Assembly: GCA_024138025.1 (NCBI GenBank)
Contig: JAMXBD010002503.1
Span: 62,001-126,000 of the forward strand
Direction: 5' to 3'
Origin: Combretum micranthum
Lineage: Eukaryota; Streptophyta; Magnoliopsida; Myrtales; Combretaceae
DNA: 64,000 bases
Below are positions 25,651-36,810 of the stretch, in pieces. A model generated the notes under the pieces. It saw nothing but the letters and a program-made list of their open reading frames with translations. It did not search any database and was not told where the DNA came from. The translations under genes and the position numbers were made by a program. The first letter of the stretch is position 1; each line of letters begins with the position of its first letter.

Positions 25651-26370
25651 ATGGCAACATCCACTACACCAATAGTATGGTATGTCGACTTGGTATGTCG
25701 CCATACTATCATAAGCACATTATCTAATGAGTTGTTTGATGTGTACTATTCTTACAAGGAAGCAAAGGAGATTTGGGATTCCATGGTTGCCAAATACACG
25801 GCTGAAGATGTGGGCAAACAAAAGTTTGTGATTGGAAAATACTACAAGTGGGAGATGGTCGAGGACAAGGATATTAAAGTGCAGATCAATGAATATCACA
25901 AGCTGATAGAAGACCTTAAATCAGAAAACATTAATTTGCAGGAGGAGTTCATAGCTAGCTTGTTGATAGAAAAGCTACCTCGATCATGGAGCGCTTACAA
26001 GCAGCAACTTAAACACAAGCACAAGCAGCTTTCACTTGCTGATCTGATTACCCACATCATCATTGAGGACACCAACCAAAAGGAGTTCTAGGCTGCCAAA
26101 GGAAAGGAGATTGCAAGTAAGGCAAATCTGGTGGATCACAAGTCGCACAAGTCATACAAGAGGTACAAAAACAAACCCGATTACAAGCCCAAATTAAATA
26201 ATCACATTTTTAAGAAGAGAGGCAATTGCTTTGTGTGTGGCAAACCTGGCCATCATGCATCTCAGTATAGGAAGAGGATGAGAAGAAATGACAATCCTGC
26301 TAAACCAAAAGCAAATCTAGTTCAAGTAGATGATATTATTGTTGCGGTCATTTCTGTGAACATAGTAGCC
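25651..26370 (+). pseudogene. copia gag with zinc knuckle (broken)
   Basis: The first frame (25651-26091, 146 codons) is a Gag fragment of the UBN2/retrotransposon-gag type, with the 'KEIWDSM' and 'LIEKLPRSW' motifs. A TAG at 26089-26091 interrupts the frame, which continues in phase from 26131. The zinc knuckle at 26227-26268 reads CX2CX4HX4Y: the last zinc ligand, normally cysteine, is tyrosine. The N-terminus is short. The start MATSTTPI runs straight into 'WYVDLVCRHTI', a motif that in intact relatives lies further in, so an internal deletion of gag is inferred. Confidence 0.8.
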
Positions 26371-27505
26371 AGTGTGAAAGAATGGGTCATAGATTCTGGT
26401 GCTACTAGGCACATTTGTGCAAATGAAGATGCATTCGTGACCTACACAAAAGTTGAGGAAGGAGAAGAATCTGTGCATCTTGGTGATTATAGAACTACTC
26501 AAGTTCTTGGAAAAGGAAAGGTTCTTCTCAAGCTCACATTTGGTAAGACTTTAGCTCTGAATGAGGTGCTACATGTTCCCAACATTCAAACCAATTTAAT
26601 TTCTGTGGCATTGTTGGGAAAAGTGGGAGTGAAAGTGTCATTTGAGTCTAATAAAGTTGTAATGACAAAAAATAATGTTTTTGTTGGCAAGGGTTATTGT
26701 AATCATGGTTTATTTGTAATTAATTTTTCTGAAGTTATGAATGAAAATGCTACTTCTTCTGCTTACTTCATTGATTACTTCATTGATTTATGGCATGGTA
26801 GATTAGGACATGTTAGTTTACCTTATATTAAGAAAATGCAATCTATTGGATTAATCTCTAATATTAATTATTCGAGTATGAGTAAATGTGAAATTTGTGC
26901 TGAATCTAAACAAACTAAGAAGACATGTGCTTCTGTCTTTAGAGAATCTGAACTATTAAGTTTAATTCATACTGATCTAGGTGATTTGAAGCAAACTATG
27001 ACTAGAGGAGGTAAAAGATACTATGTAACCTTTATAGATGATTTTTCTAGATATACTAATTTATTTGCTTAGAAATAAAGATGAAGCCTTTGACATGTTT
27101 CTAATATACAAAGCTGAGGTAGAGAATCAATTAAATAAGAAAATTAAACGAATTAGATCCGATAGAGGTGGTGAATATGTCTTACTTAATGAATATTGTG
27201 AAAAAGAAGGAATAATTCATGAAATAACTCCACCTTATTCCCCAGAATCTAATGGAGTAGCTGAAAGGAAAAATAGAACATTAAAAGAAATGATGAATTG
27301 TATGCTTGTAAGTTCTAATGCACCTGATAATCTTTGGGGTGAAGCCATATTAACTGCATGTCACTTACAAAATAGGATACCTTATAAGAAAACAGGAAAA
27401 ACACCTTATGAGCTTTGGAAAGGTTATTCCCCTAATTTGAAATATTTGAAAGTGTGGGGGTGTCTTGCTAAAGTTATGCTTCCTGATCCTAAAAAAGAAA
27501 ATTAG
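26371..27505 (+). pseudogene. copia protease and integrase (frameshifted)
   Basis: The protease motif WVIDSGATRHIC starts at 26383; the aspartic DSG triad is intact. It is followed by the GAG-pre-integrase segment with WHGRLGH and the Cys pair KCEIC (the HHCC zinc site of integrase), then the catalytic core: HTD near 26971, FIDDFSR near 27031, SDRGGEY in the second frame, and the SPESNGVAERKNRTL block with the catalytic glutamate. The frame changes near 27050 (from phase 1 to phase 2) and ends again at 27503-27505. Catalytic D, D and E are all present but split between frames. Confidence 0.85.
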
Positions 27506-27740
27506 GTTCTAAAACTTCAGACTGCATGTTTATTGGTTATGCTGAACATAGTGCTGCATATAGATTCCTTGTATTAAAGAGCGATGTGTTAGATTGCAAT
27601 ACAATTGTTGAGACAAAAAATGCAGAGTTTTTTGAACATGTTTTTCCTTTAAAATCTAAAATTATTCCAAATACACAATCTTCTGAAAATGGTTCTGAAA
27701 ATACTTCTGAAAATGCTTCTAAATGTTTCTGGAAATGAAT
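27506..27740 (+). pseudogene. copia integrase C-terminal linker (frameshifted)
   Basis: Following a frameshift at about 27495, the frame 27526-27738 carries the CMFIGYAEHSAAYRFL motif of the copia integrase C-terminal region. It ends in a short Ser-Glu-Asn-rich repeat ('SENGSENTSENAS', about 27682-27720), where a further frame change leads into the RT region. The repeat is the sort of place where replication slippage would cause such a change. Confidence 0.75.
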
Positions 27741-28800
27741 ATTTAAGAAGAAGTAAAAGACAAAGAAAAGAATATTCTTTTGGAAATGAATTTTACACTT
27801 ATCTTGTTGAAAATGATCCATTAACCTTCTCAGATGCAATTTCCTCATATGATTCACCTTTTTGGAAAGAAGCTATTAAAGTTGAAATTGATTCTATTTT
27901 ACAAAATAAAACATGGGAATTGGTAGATTTACCTCCTGGAGCTAAACCTATTGGTTGTAAATGGATTTTCAAAAAGAAATTAAATCCTGATGGTTCAGTT
28001 GATAAGTTCAAAGCTAGATTAGTTGCAAAAGGTTTTACTCAAAAGCAAAATGTTGACTATTTTGATACTTTTGCACCTGTAGCTAGAATCTCTTCTATTC
28101 GAGTTTTAATTGCCTTGGCTTCTATTTATAAACTTGTTATTCACCAGATGGATGTAAAAAAGCTTTTCTAAATGGGGATTTAGAAGAAGAAATTTATATG
28201 GTGCAACCTGAAGGTTGTGTTGTTCCTGGACAAGAAAAGAAAGTTTGTAAACTTCTTAAATCATTGTATGGTTTGAAACAAGCTCCTAAACAATGGCATG
28301 AAAAATTTGATCAAGTTTTATTAAATGATGGTTTCTCTACTGTTGAAGTTGACAAATGTGTTTATACAAAACTTGTTGATAGTGATTGTGTTATCATATG
28401 CCTATATGTAGACGATATGCTTATTTTTGGTACTAGTCTTGATGTAGTGCATAAAACAAAGTCTTTTCTTGCTTCTAAATTTGATATGAAAGACATGGGT
28501 GAAGCCAGTGTTATTTTGGGTGTTAAAATCATAAGGAAGAATGATAGTATCATGCTATCGCAAGAACATTATGTTGAGAAACTTCTTAAGAAGTTTGGAC
28601 ACTTTGATGTCAATCCTGTGAATACCCCTTATGATGCTAATACTCAATTAAAGAAAAATAGAGGTGATACTGTTGCTCAATCTGAGTATGCACAGATAAT
28701 TGGAAGTCTGATGCATTTAATGAATTTTTCAAGACCTGACATAGCATATGCTGTGTGTAGGTTGAGCAGGTATACACACAATCCCGTTATGATCATTGGA
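27741..28800 (+). pseudogene. copia reverse transcriptase (frameshifted)
   Basis: The first part (27689-28171) carries 'KWIFKKKLNPDGSVDKFKARLVAKGFTQ' style sequence, the fingers of RVT_2. It stops at 28169 because a run of A at about 28155 appears to be one base short. The second part (28198-28809) carries SLYGLKQAPKQW and the catalytic YVDD box at 28405-28416, so the active-site aspartates are intact. A further apparent 1-bp loss near 28785 ends this frame within the RYTHNP motif that precedes RNase H. Confidence 0.88.
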
Positions 28801-28805
28801 CTGCA

Positions 28806-29351
28806 TTGATCAGACTGATGAAATATCTTAGAGGTACCATGAACTATGGTATTCTATATAGTGGATTTCCCGCTGTATTAGAAGGATACAGTGATGCCAA
28901 TTGGATCTCTGATTCAGATGAGACAAAATCCACTAGTGGTTATATATTCACCCTTGGAGGTGGTGCAATTTCATGGAAGTCAGCCAAACAGACTATCATA
29001 GCTAAATCTACTATGGAGTCAGAGTTTATTGCTCTAGAACTGGCTGGGAATGAGGCTGAGTGGTTGAGAAACTTCTTGGCAAATATTCCGTTAGGTTTAA
29101 AACCTACACCATCTATGTCTATGCATTGTGATTGTCAAGCGGCAATATTTATTGCCAAGAATAAGACCTTCAATGGGAAAAATAGACACGTTCGATTGAG
29201 ACATGATGTTGTGAAGCAGCTGCTGAAAGATGGAATTATCTCAATAGATTATGTGAAGTCAGAAGTGAATTTGGCCGATCCTCTGACTAAACCTTTGGGG
29301 AGAAAAATAATCAGTGAAACATCGAAGAGTATGGGACTAAAGCCATGTTGA
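28806..29351 (+). pseudogene. copia RNase H domain
   Basis: Frame of 181 codons in a third phase. It carries the copia RNase H hallmarks GYSDANW (first catalytic Asp), [17 protein letters not shown], '[10 protein letters not shown]' (catalytic Glu) and '[13 protein letters not shown]' (catalytic Asp), and ends '[10 protein letters not shown]...', the usual copia pol C-terminus, then a natural TGA stop. This domain is open throughout. It is separated from RT only by the frame change. Confidence 0.88.
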
Positions 29352-29888
29352 AATATCAATAATGATGGTAACCCAACCTATGTGATTGGAGATCCCATGA
29401 ATAGGTTCATATCGGTAATAACAAGTCATTGCTTGATTTATATAGCACTATTAAATATTGTCCCACTTATGGTGTGTATAGTGCTAAACTGCAAAGTAAG
29501 AGAGATTGAGCAAAGCTCTTCATCAAATTCCATATCCTTTAAAGGTGGTGTATTCTGCAGTATGCACTTGATGGAATGACCTATATGCGTGTGCAGTGGG
29601 GCCGCTTCTATGAGATTTGTGGCAAAATCTCTAGAGCACTCATGAATGACCAGGCACCCACATGGCTTATTAACGCAAAACCGCGATGAATAACAAAAAT
29701 TTTTTTAGTGTAACAGGAAAAATTCTTGGTTCATAGAAGCATTAAGCTTCACCATTTATTTTGTAAGTTATATCTCATTTTTTCTAGGTCTGGTTCATAG
29801 TCTTAAAGACACTAGATTCGAAGCATAATACTCATTTGAGAAAACCCAATATTTATTTTATTTCTATATTTCATCCTTTTTGAAATAT
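29352..29888 (+). other. copia 3' untranslated region
   Basis: Non-coding stretch between the pol stop and the polypurine tract. The frame 29382-29579 has no similarity I recognise and is taken as chance. Confidence 0.55.
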
Positions 29889-29897
29889 GTGGGGGAT
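29889..29897 (+). promoter_or_regulatory. Polypurine tract (plus-strand primer site)
   Basis: GTGGGGGATT sits directly before TGTTG, the expected LTR start. GTGGGGGATTG is the typical copia polypurine tract/LTR junction in plants. Confidence 0.75.
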
Positions 29898-30540
29898 TGT
29901 TGTATATTATTACTATTTCAAAAAGAATAAGTCTCACATTCCTTAGACCTTATTGTTTGTCTTTGTTTATTAACTTTCTTGTATATGTGGGCTTGTAAAC
30001 AAATAGTGAAAAGGCATAGGCTTGCGCGCACAAAGCATGGATCGGGCTAGTGTAAATTCGTAGATTTATGCCCCCCCCCCCCGCGTGTAGTTATGAGTCT
30101 CGGCCCGGTTCATATGAATATTTTTATTTCTATATATTTATTATTTTAATAAATTTCGGATAATATTTGTTGGATAATATTAATCTTATCCAAAAACAAG
30201 CATTTTGACCACTTCAAATTTTAGTTACCATGATATTCAGATTACAACATCCACTACACCAATATCTTGGTCGTTTTCAAAATAATCTTATCTATCCGTT
30301 ATTAAAAATATCTTCTCGGATATTAGTAAAAAAATAGAGCCGTTTTCTTTTAATTTTTAAATAGCTTATCTATCTCTCTCTCGAGATATAATTATTTTTT
30401 CCTCGCTGGGTTTTCTCCTCTTCTGTTGTTCCTACTGCCTAGTTTTGCTAGAGGGCTTGTTGAATCATGTGGAATACGTCTATATTTGGCGAATTATCCT
30501 TAAGGACAGTGCTTTGCACGCCTCAAGTATGTTACAAACC
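29898..30540 (+). repeat. copia 3' LTR (right end approximate)
   Basis: It starts TGTTG after the polypurine tract. It includes a C-run at about 30070-30082 and a distinctive region near 30440-30530 ('tagttttgctagagggcttg', 'gcacgcctcaag'), typical of the R/U5 part of this copia type. No second LTR survives for comparison, so the right boundary is a guess. A 20-bp segment at 30245-30264 is identical to 25655-25674 at the beginning of the residual gag. Confidence 0.5.
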
Positions 30541-30899
30541 CAAACTTTTCCCCTCCATTTCAACAACATCCAAGCCATCGCTACCAGCTCAACCTGACTA
30601 CTCTTAGTTACCCTTGCATACCTCAAAATCCCAAAACAATCATCCTTGACCACCACAATCTTCAACAATCACCATGATAACCATTACCCAATCTGAGAAC
30701 GAAACCAAACCTTCACCTATCTCCTAAACCATCGCTCGAAATCCTGCTAGCACCCAATACACTCTAGCCAACACCAACGTGAACCTACTGTCACCACTCC
30801 AATGACCATTGGACGCCAACACTATCGCCCGCACTGAACCTGCTTCGAGAACTCACCATTGAGAGAGAAAGAGAGACCCTTAACTCTTGTTTCCTTTCC

Positions 30900-31355
30900 A
30901 TGTAGGATCTGGAGACCCATGCTCATCCAATGTGTGAGAGGAACCAATGTGCGAGCGAAAAGGACTGAACTAACAAATCCAAGCATGAGGAGCCTACTTA
31001 AGATAACAAAGGGACTTCTGGGATTTACAGACATGGTGAGGATAATGTTGATGAACAAACCCATGAGGTTGTTTCATGAGCACTATCTCATTTAAGTGAT
31101 CATGGAGAAAAGCATTTTGGCATCAAGTTGACAAATAGTCCATGAGGAAGATACTGCAAGAGTGGGAACAAATCGAAGAGTAGTAGGTTTTATAACAGGA
31201 CTAAAGGTCTCATCATAATCAATGCCTTCCCGTTGAGTGAAACCTTGGGTAACAAGGCAAGCCTTATAGCTCTCAACTTGGCCTTCAGCATTATATTTAA
31301 TGCAGAACTTCCATGTGCTACCAACAACATTTTTGATTGGGTTGAGATGGTACAA
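30900..31355 (-). pseudogene. Antisense copia reverse transcriptase fragment
   Basis: 31355-31092 translates to a clear RVT_2 N-terminal part, with 'YNAEGQVESYKACLVTQGFTQ' style sequence followed by GIDYDETFSPV and the QLDAK motif. Beyond 31092, in shifted frames, the HVCK..KSL.YLKQAPHAW motif is still visible down to about 30900. The catalytic YVDD region is not found. Broken by several frameshifts. Confidence 0.8.
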
Positions 31356-31780
31356 GTATCTAGGTGTGATTTTGGAGGAGGGAATTATATTCTTCTCTCA
31401 TAGTAGTAGCCTAAGTAAGGTCTCGAAGGGCTTTAGTACAGTGATAAGGCTCAGATGAGGTTGCGGTAGTGTGAAGGTTGATAATAGTTTTTGGTTTTGT
31501 GATGCCAGACTAAGAACGAATGCACATGGAGCGAGTAGATATGGAGGTGGAAATTGATGTTGTGGTGGATGATGTGGGAAGGGATGGTGAAGGTAGCATG
31601 GCAGGTAAGTTACTTAGGGAAGTGGGAGTCGTATATAGAATAGCCAATGAAGGTGCATTTTCATGTTGATTGGTAGGAGTGGTGGAAGTGGGAGTCGTAT
31701 ATAGAAAAACAGTTTCGTTGAAGATGACATGAAAACTGATGTAGACATGACCCGGGATTAGATTTAAGCATCGATGTCCT
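31356..31780 (-). pseudogene. Decayed integrase-RT linker of the antisense copia
   Basis: It lies between the recognisable integrase and RT pieces of the antisense element, at roughly the length of the copia linker. No motif is preserved. A segment containing 'ggaagtgggagtcgtatata' is repeated at about 31621-31645 and 31684-31708, a local 63-bp duplication. Confidence 0.5.
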
Positions 31781-32480
31781 TTATGTTGAGCAGAATAGCC
31801 AATGAAGGTGCAACATAGAGAGCAGGGGGAGAGTTTGTTTGGGACTTAAAGGAGTGGTGTTAGGATAACAAAGACATCCGAAGGTGTGTAAGTAGTTATA
31901 ATTAGGGGAAGTATGATGGGGAAGGTCAAATGGGGATTTGTGGTTGGGTGTGGTTGTGGGTAAGCGACTAATAATGTAAACTGTAGTCAAAGTAGCATTA
32001 ACCTAGAATGTAGGTGGCAAGTTTGCATGCAATTGAATAGTTCATGCAACTTCTGTAATGTGTCTGTGTTTGCGTTCGGCTGTACCATTTCGTTAAGGAG
32101 TGTAGAGGCAAGAAAGTTGGAGATGAATGCTGCTAGCACGAAGGAAATTAGAAAAGGCATTGTTCATGAATTCATCACCACCATCACAATGGAATACTTT
32201 AATGTTTAAAAAGTAACTTTCAACCAATGTTTTGATATATTGAAAATTAGAGAAAACATCTCTTTTATTATGCATAGGAAAAAGATAAGAATAGCAAGTG
32301 CAATCATTAACAAAAATAATACAATAGCGGAACCCCTAAATTAGATCTAACAAGTGATTGCCAAACATCTGAATGTATAACATCTAAGGGCTTTTGTACT
32401 CGATGAGATGATTGTTGAAAGGACAGTCGAGTAGACTTGCCATTGTTGCAAGCATGACACAGAGGGAAGAAGGATGTGAA
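31781..32480 (-). pseudogene. Antisense copia integrase fragment
   Basis: Three blocks read in order on the - strand. First, CHACNNGKSTRL and 'PLDVIHSDVWQSL' near 32470-32340 (end of the zinc region and first catalytic Asp). Second, 32275-32093 with 'KVFHCDGGDEFMNNAF' (second catalytic Asp) ending 'SCLYTP'. Third, 31990-31781 with 'YIISRLPTTTPNHKSPFDL' and FGCLCYP. The blocks are in different frames. Confidence 0.85.
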
Positions 32481-32484
32481 AATA

Positions 32485-33480
32485 CATTAGAAATACTCCA
32501 GAGGGGAAGGCAGGGTGAATTGACTATTTTCTAAAAATTTTGAAATAGCAGATTAAAAATAAAAGGATTTGCAACAGATTAAATAATCATTAAATAGAAT
32601 GTATAAAATAAAAGAAAGGGATAGAGAAAATCAAGCCACAGATATAACGTAGAGTTCAGCCCTTTGCCTACTCTCCACGACCCACCAAATGCCTCTTTCA
32701 AGGTCTTTACCTCAACTTCAATTACTTTCGAAAGAGTTGGCTCGAAACGAGCAATATTACACCCATAGGAATATTAATATTAACTGAATATTAGAGTGTA
32801 TTTTCTCTCTCTTAATAATTTATAAATATTATGTACAAGAAAACAAATAAAAGAAATTTGTTTGATCGTAGTTAATGAACTCGTAAAATAATCTGGCGCT
32901 TCATTCACCTTAGCACCACACGTTGGTTTTTTGAACTTTGTATATAAATAGCCTTTGAAATTCAAAAGTTCGTTGGACATAATATTTATAACCTGCCAAA
33001 TATTAATTGTACTCCAACGGCTCTTTTTCTTTCCACATCACCCTCTGACTTTAAGCTGTTACGCCTCAAATACCATGCATGTCTCACTTTGTCATGCTCG
33101 GATTTTGCCCTTGATAGCTTCTTACATGCGCGCTTTGTCAAGCTGCAAAAAAAGAATTGTTGAGCCCTAAACTTCAACACATCGAGCCTAAACTTGACCA
33201 TCGACAGCATTGTTTACTTCTTTAGTTTTGTTGAGCCTAAACTTTTTGGCACGTCGAGCCCTAAACTCTTGATATGTCAAGGTCTAAATTTGACCATTGA
33301 CATAGTCCTATTTTGCCCTTGACATACTCTTGTTTTACTCTCGACATGCTTTTGTTTTGCTAAAAATCTATAGAAAAACTTCACAAAAAACATATATATA
33401 TATATATATATATTCATGACCAATTAAGTGTAGTTTATAACAAATAAATGGTTATTTGTGCATTATATTGTCTCATCAAA
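32485..33480. mobile_element. Unclassified insertion splitting the antisense copia
   Basis: The antisense copia GAG-pre-integrase segment (33500-33667) and the CHAC integrase segment (32470) should be nearly contiguous but are separated by about 1 kb of unrelated DNA. It begins 'aggggaaggcagggtgaatt' and includes a GC-richer patch (32640-32760). Next come diverged repeats of 'ttgagcc(c)taaact' and 'cttgacat' about 30-50 bp apart (33150-33350), and last an (AT)n run (33393-33412). No transposase and no clear inverted ends were found. Confidence 0.5.
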
Positions 33481-33499
33481 ATTCTTATTGAACACTCAA

Positions 33500-33667
33500 G
33501 TTCAATAGGATGAGGATAACTTGACACTTATATAATGATTCTTGACGAGATGGTTGAGAACCTCTACATGTGGATGGCCCAATCGAGAATACCATATTTC
33601 TCTCGATAGGATAAAGACAAGAGAGTTTGTGGGGGTCGAGCAAGCTTGATTGGTAAAGATTACACAT
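33500..33667 (-). pseudogene. Antisense copia GAG-pre-integrase fragment
   Basis: On the - strand one frame reads through SREIWYSRLGHPHVEVLNHL, the W-x-RLGHP signature of the GAG-pre-integrase domain. It lies between the primer-binding site and the integrase, although gag and protease between them are largely lost. Confidence 0.65.
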
Positions 33668-33760
33668 GGTTTTTGCTGAAGAGGAAGAGAAGATTGAAAG
33701 TAAGTTTGTTTTTGATGATGATGATGCTTTGGAAAAAAAATTAGGGTTTATTTAACTTGA

Positions 33761-33772
33761 GCTCTGATACCA
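33761..33772 (-). promoter_or_regulatory. copia primer-binding site
   Basis: The - strand reads TGGTATCAGAGC, the standard plant Ty1/copia primer-binding site complementary to initiator-methionine tRNA. On the - strand it directly follows an LTR end reading ...TTCGTTCA. Confidence 0.85.
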
Positions 33773-34000
33773 TGAACGAATATAGTGGAGAAGATACTTT
33801 TTATTGATTCAATGATAATAGATAGTACAAGATTGGACACATATATATTGAAGGATTGGGGCCTTAAATCATAATATGCAAAGATTAAAATGACCCTTCA
33901 TAATAAATATATATACACTAATAGCCTCCCTATAGAACCACTAATAGTAATAACAGGAAAAGAAAAAAAAAGGTGAGAAAATGGAAAAGAAAATAGTGTT
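33773..34000 (-). repeat. 5' LTR end of the antisense copia (outer end unknown)
   Basis: It abuts the primer-binding site and ends in CA on the - strand, preceded by 'caataaaaagtatcttctcc', a typical copia U5 texture. No second LTR is available to fix the outer boundary. Confidence 0.5.
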
Positions 34001-35900
34001 AACAACTGAATTGAAAAGGGCGTTTGTTCATGTTAGTCCATATCATTTTCTATGATCTACCTTATACAAGGTTATAAATTTAAAGCCAGGAGAAAAAAGA
34101 TGAATAACATTTGTGACAATAAAACATGATTGTTCCATCTAGAGACAACACACAAGCAACTAAGCAGGTGCCCGGTCTCACTCAACAACAGGTCGACGAC
34201 ATGAGAATCAATCTGAAGCAAAGATCTTTTTTTTTTTTTCTCTCCCTTTGGGGACTTGATATGAGGCAAGATAAGCATCTGAACTTATTTTAGTAAAACA
34301 GTAAAGCCAGTTTGTCCAGAACCAGGAACTGCTAGAGTTGTCGTGTTATATTTGTTAATATTTAGAAAGAATATTGTTCTGTTACATTGCTATCTTGTTT
34401 GGTGTTGACCAGAGGCATGATCTCGCAATAAAGTATAAATGATATATACTTGCAATGAACTACAAATAAATGCAAGGGGAAAAGAATTATTTAGTTCATA
34501 ATACATAGGATATTATTTCCAAGAGACCCATGTGCTAGGGTTTAGACTTTGACAACGCGTCACACATTTTCAACATTTTTTTTCCCTATCAAGCGAATGG
34601 CGATTCCTACGTTTTACATTAATTAATATAACACATGCAAAATGGTAGTAATTAACGAATTCAAGTAACTCTGGGGCTTACGATTTGCTTTCCTCAGATG
34701 TCCTTCTTTGACCTATATATTCTATGTTTTAACGTTAGCAATTCATTGACAAATCTCTCCATTCAACAATTATAATGCGAATACTACGTTGAACGTGGTG
34801 GAAGTCGAGGTTTGGCCAGCTGCTACAGAGATGACTAAGAATTCCAGAAGCTGATAATGAAAAATTAAAAAAAAAAAAAAATAATTATTTGTATCGATGG
34901 AAAATTTATTTTCGTACTTTCATTTACATTTTTCACAGGAGCTAGCGGCTTATCACATGCCAGTGACAGTGGTTTCATCACCATCACATTTTACCATTAA
35001 AATCACCTGTTGCAAATAATATAATCCCTTGACATTATTGGCGTCAACTCATTTACATATAGTATAATGTTGAGACCATAAAATTTTATTAATTTAGAAA
35101 GAGGTATTAATTAATCAATAAATAGAGAGCGCTTTTTTTATTATTTAGCAAAGATATATAAATTTAATAACGTAAAACATCAATATAGATTACTAATATA
35201 TGAATCATATTTTGTGAATTAATTTAACAAATAAATTATTTGTACATATATATATATTCATGAAAATAAATATATAAACAGTATTCATTGTTTTTAACAC
35301 TTAAAAAATATTCTCCGTATTGTCTAATTGTATAAAGTTCATTCATGTCATTTGCATCATTGGGTTTATTGTAATAAAACTAAATACATCCAACATATCC
35401 AACATATGAAGATGAAGGGAACTAAAATATAATCAACATAGAAAAGTTCTTAAAATCACATCCAAAAATGGCTTCTTATATTAAAGGTGTCCAAAATTCA
35501 ATCATGACTGATTAAATATGTATAGCATTATTTGAATATAAGAGAGTTCATCCAACATGCATAAGGGCTTATAGCAATGGCTTGATGAAAAATATCATTA
35601 GAAAGTTAGATAATATATAATATCAAACATTCTCAAGCAATCATCTCGATTCCTTTTTGGTGATTGGGAAAAAGGAAGAAATACCAAGCAACACAAACCA
35701 GAAAAAATTCCAGATATGAAAAAGGTTGTTTGCGAGTGGTTTCTCCAATGTGGCAAAAAGAGCCGTTGAAGCATATTTAATGCTTGGCGACTTAAAGACG
35801 TTATCTCTAATGGACATTTAATTTTTTTAAGGCTATTACTATGTTCTAGAGAGATTCAAAAGAGAGAAGTGTGGAAGCAAAAAAGTACATTTATTTGCAA
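34001..35900. other. Gene-free AT-rich stretch
   Basis: No recognisable protein. A T-run lies at 34228-34240 and an A-run at 34867-34881. About 35070-35100 carries the dispersed 'gagaccataaaatt' word. Nothing else is identified. Confidence 0.5.
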
Positions 35901-36720
35901 AAAAACAAATCATTAATTTTCTTGTTCACCTACTGGTATATTTAAACATATACAAATATATAAATAATATATTATTTAATAATATATTAATAAAAATATA
36001 TATATTCATATTATTTATAATTTTTTATTATATATTTATTATGACTATTCATATATTTTTTAATATAAAAAAATTTATTATATATATCTTACATAATTTA
36101 TATTTACATACTATATTTTATTTAAAATATAATAACATATTTGGGGAAAAAATAATATACTATGTAAAAATATAGTATATTTAAGTAATAAAATATGTAA
36201 TATATAATAATTAGTTAAATATATTTAAATTGGTATTATATATTATTTTATTAATATAATAATGAAAAATATATTTTTATATTGTTTACATTATATTATA
36301 ATTTATTAAGTGCAAAAAAAATAAAATAAAAAAATAAACACATTAATTAAAAATATACAATTTATTAATTTAATATAAAATATTAAATAACTAATATAAA
36401 AAGTATAATTATATTATATATCATTAAATATATATGTAAATTTATATGTATAACATTATTTATATTTACATAATATATAATATTTTTTAATAATAATATC
36501 ATATTTGGAATAAAAATTATAATATACTACTGAAAATCTTATATATTTATTATAAATATATAATTTAAAATAATTATTATAAAATGTAAACATTGTATAT
36601 ATTATATTATATATTATTTTAATAAAATATTGATGAAAAATCCTTAATAAATATGTAAAGTGAAATTATAAAATAAAAATAAACTATAAAAGATATATAA
36701 AATGTTTTATAGTTATAATA
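35900..36720. other. Extremely AT-rich tract
   Basis: The tract is made almost wholly of A/T with 'ata/tat' words in both orientations, and G and C are rare for about 800 bp. It holds no coding sequence. It directly precedes the 5S-like segment and the CACTA end and may be interior sequence of that transposon, a scaffold-attachment-like region or an eroded satellite. Confidence 0.6.
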
Positions 36721-36810
36721 TTGTAAATTGTGGTATCTCTTAAATAAACAGTAGTGGAACTTTATTCATGAAGATACGAATTGGTTTATCGGTTTAGTGC
36801 TTGTGAAAAC

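Larger units (their letters stand above)
25651..30540 (+). mobile_element. Ty1/copia retrotransposon, 5'-truncated and inactive
   Basis: Domains run in copia order: Gag, zinc knuckle, protease, integrase, reverse transcriptase, RNase H, polypurine tract, 3' LTR. The integrase-before-RT order defines Ty1/copia. By eye the protein resembles the Tork-like branch, but the lineage was not tested. The 5' LTR, primer-binding site and part of gag are missing. The body carries one in-frame stop and about five frame changes, most of them apparent single-base indels, so it cannot make a full polyprotein. Long well-preserved frames suggest moderate age. Confidence 0.9.
30900..34000 (-). mobile_element. 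Old Ty1/copia element, antisense, heavily decayed
   Basis: Reading the - strand from right to left gives LTR end, primer-binding site, GAG-pre-integrase, [foreign insertion], integrase, RT: copia order. It is a different lineage from the + strand element (its integrase reads SPFDL...FGCLCYP, its RT ETFSPVIKP). Many frameshifts and stops, together with loss of most of gag and of RNase H and the 3' LTR, show that it is far older. The + strand copia lies against its 3' side. Confidence 0.8.

Noticed and set aside
26089..26091. In-frame TAG in gag as programmed readthrough
   Set aside because: The element also has several frameshifts and lacks its 5' end, so a simple disabling mutation is the more economical reading. 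No readthrough context was evident.
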